Part shown: positions 63,830-64,000 of the stretch, one piece after another
Layout: every line of letters starts with the position of its first letter
Numbering within the stretch: the first letter of the stretch is position 1
Assembly: GCA_963755635.1 (NCBI GenBank)
Contig: CAVWKS010000036.1
Span: 496,001-560,000, forward strand
Direction: 5' to 3'
DNA length: 64,000 bases
Source of the DNA: AC-32 sp963755635
GTDB lineage: Bacteria; Actinomycetota; Thermoleophilia; Gaiellales; Gaiellaceae
Translations under genes and position numbers: made by a program
Notes under the pieces: model-generated
Databases searched by the model: none
Told to the model about the DNA's origin: nothing
The model's input: only the letters and a program-made list of their open reading frames with translations

Positions 63830-64000
63830 GTGAGGACGTGTCCTTCCTGTCGCCGGGAGAACGCGGAAGCGCCCGGTTCTGCGTCTCCTGCGGCGCGGCG
63901 CTCGTGTCTGCCTGCAGCGAGTGCGGCGAGGAGATCCCGCCGGGAGCGGCTTCTGTCCGGCCTGCGGGCGCCGGTCGCGGCGCGGCAGACACCCGCAGGC
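63830..64000 (+). CDS. double zinc-ribbon protein, N-terminal fragment (frameshifted, cut by window edge)
   Basis: From GTG 63830: RTCPSCRREN, then in a second frame RFCVSCGAALVSACSECGEE and in a third FCPACGRR. The CxxC pairs form zinc ribbons of the kind placed at the N-terminus of actinobacterial adenylate cyclase/ATPase or signalling proteins. Two single-base indels within 150 bases and truncation at the right edge prevent identifying the downstream domain. Confidence 0.55.
   Translation, partial: MRTCPSCRRENAEAPGSASPAARRSCLPAASAARRSRRERLLSGLRAPVAARQTPAG

Noticed and set aside
1..64000. CRISPR arrays, tRNA and rRNA genes
   Set aside because: No regularly spaced direct repeats of 23-40 bases, no tRNA-like cloverleaf with CCA-proximal T-arm, and no rRNA segments were noticed; a tRNAscan-SE and Infernal run would settle this.

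Overview
The window is high-GC bacterial DNA (about 70 percent) with dense, mostly minus-strand operons, many GTG and TTG starts, and stop/start overlaps of the GTGA, ATGA and TTGA type. Gene content and order point to the phylum Actinobacteria in the broad sense, probably a deep, Thermoleophilia-like lineage (inference, no 16S present). The indicators are a housekeeping run rplY-pth-mfd-parvulin-mazG-eno-pyk-divIC-DUF501, a LigD polymerase-domain protein, a 7Fe ferredoxin, a MoeZ-like E1 protein beside a JAMM protease, a CGAAC-type SOS box, and apparent leaderless promoters. No rRNA, tRNA, CRISPR array or prophage was seen.

Layout. 0-4.4 kb: flavoprotein, LigD-type polymerase, two paralogous methyltransferases and an acyl-CoA dehydrogenase on the minus strand. 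4.4-11.5 kb: membrane adenylate cyclase, VOC remnants, a frameshifted unknown gene with a clear promoter/operator, a monooxygenase-like protein, a glutamine amidotransferase, a DUF1326/DUF2182/VOC operon and an amidohydrolase. 11.5-24.1 kb: a phosphate and polyphosphate block (CHAD, SixA, Ppx/GppA, PPK1, ATP-grasp, PstS-PhoU-PstB-PstA-PstC, a divergent second PstS, and a histidine kinase/response regulator pair), with 11-bp direct repeats resembling PHO boxes before both ppk1 and pstC/pstS2. 24.1-26 kb: arsenic locus (aquaporin, ArsC, ArsR). 26-31.5 kb: HD protein, M20 peptidase carrying a REP-like palindrome inside its coding sequence, RlmN, principal-type sigma factor, TPR protein. 31.5-41.8 kb: rhodanese-E1 plus JAMM, cupredoxin, CNNM, MBL protein, an SOS-box-linked radical SAM protein, a NarL-type two-component pair, a truncated secreted protein, and two oxidative enzymes.

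The most remarkable locus is 42154-43392: a 7Fe ferredoxin gene interrupted by a 312-residue intein with a LAGLIDADG endonuclease. The intein sits exactly before a cluster-ligating cysteine, so neither Fe-S cluster can be completed until splicing occurs. 43.4-50.5 kb: pseudo-receiver, Rieske protein, DUF309, cytochrome c maturation genes, L,D-transpeptidase, glycerophosphodiesterase and a multi-GAF SpoIIE-type phosphatase. 50.5-53.9 kb: small membrane proteins, a PAP2 phosphatase, an HTH-receiver fusion, DUF501 and DivIC. 53.9-64 kb: pyruvate kinase, a REP hairpin with its RAYT transposase overlapping the 3' end of eno, mazG, parvulin, mfd, pth, rplY and a partial zinc-ribbon gene.

Several conserved housekeeping genes near the right end (eno, mfd, pth, rplY, the last gene) carry single-base frameshifts, most simply read as assembly errors. 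Gene starts are reasoned from overlaps, Shine-Dalgarno sites and -10 elements. Positions of individual residues are counted from the translations and should be taken as close, not exact, for the longest proteins.
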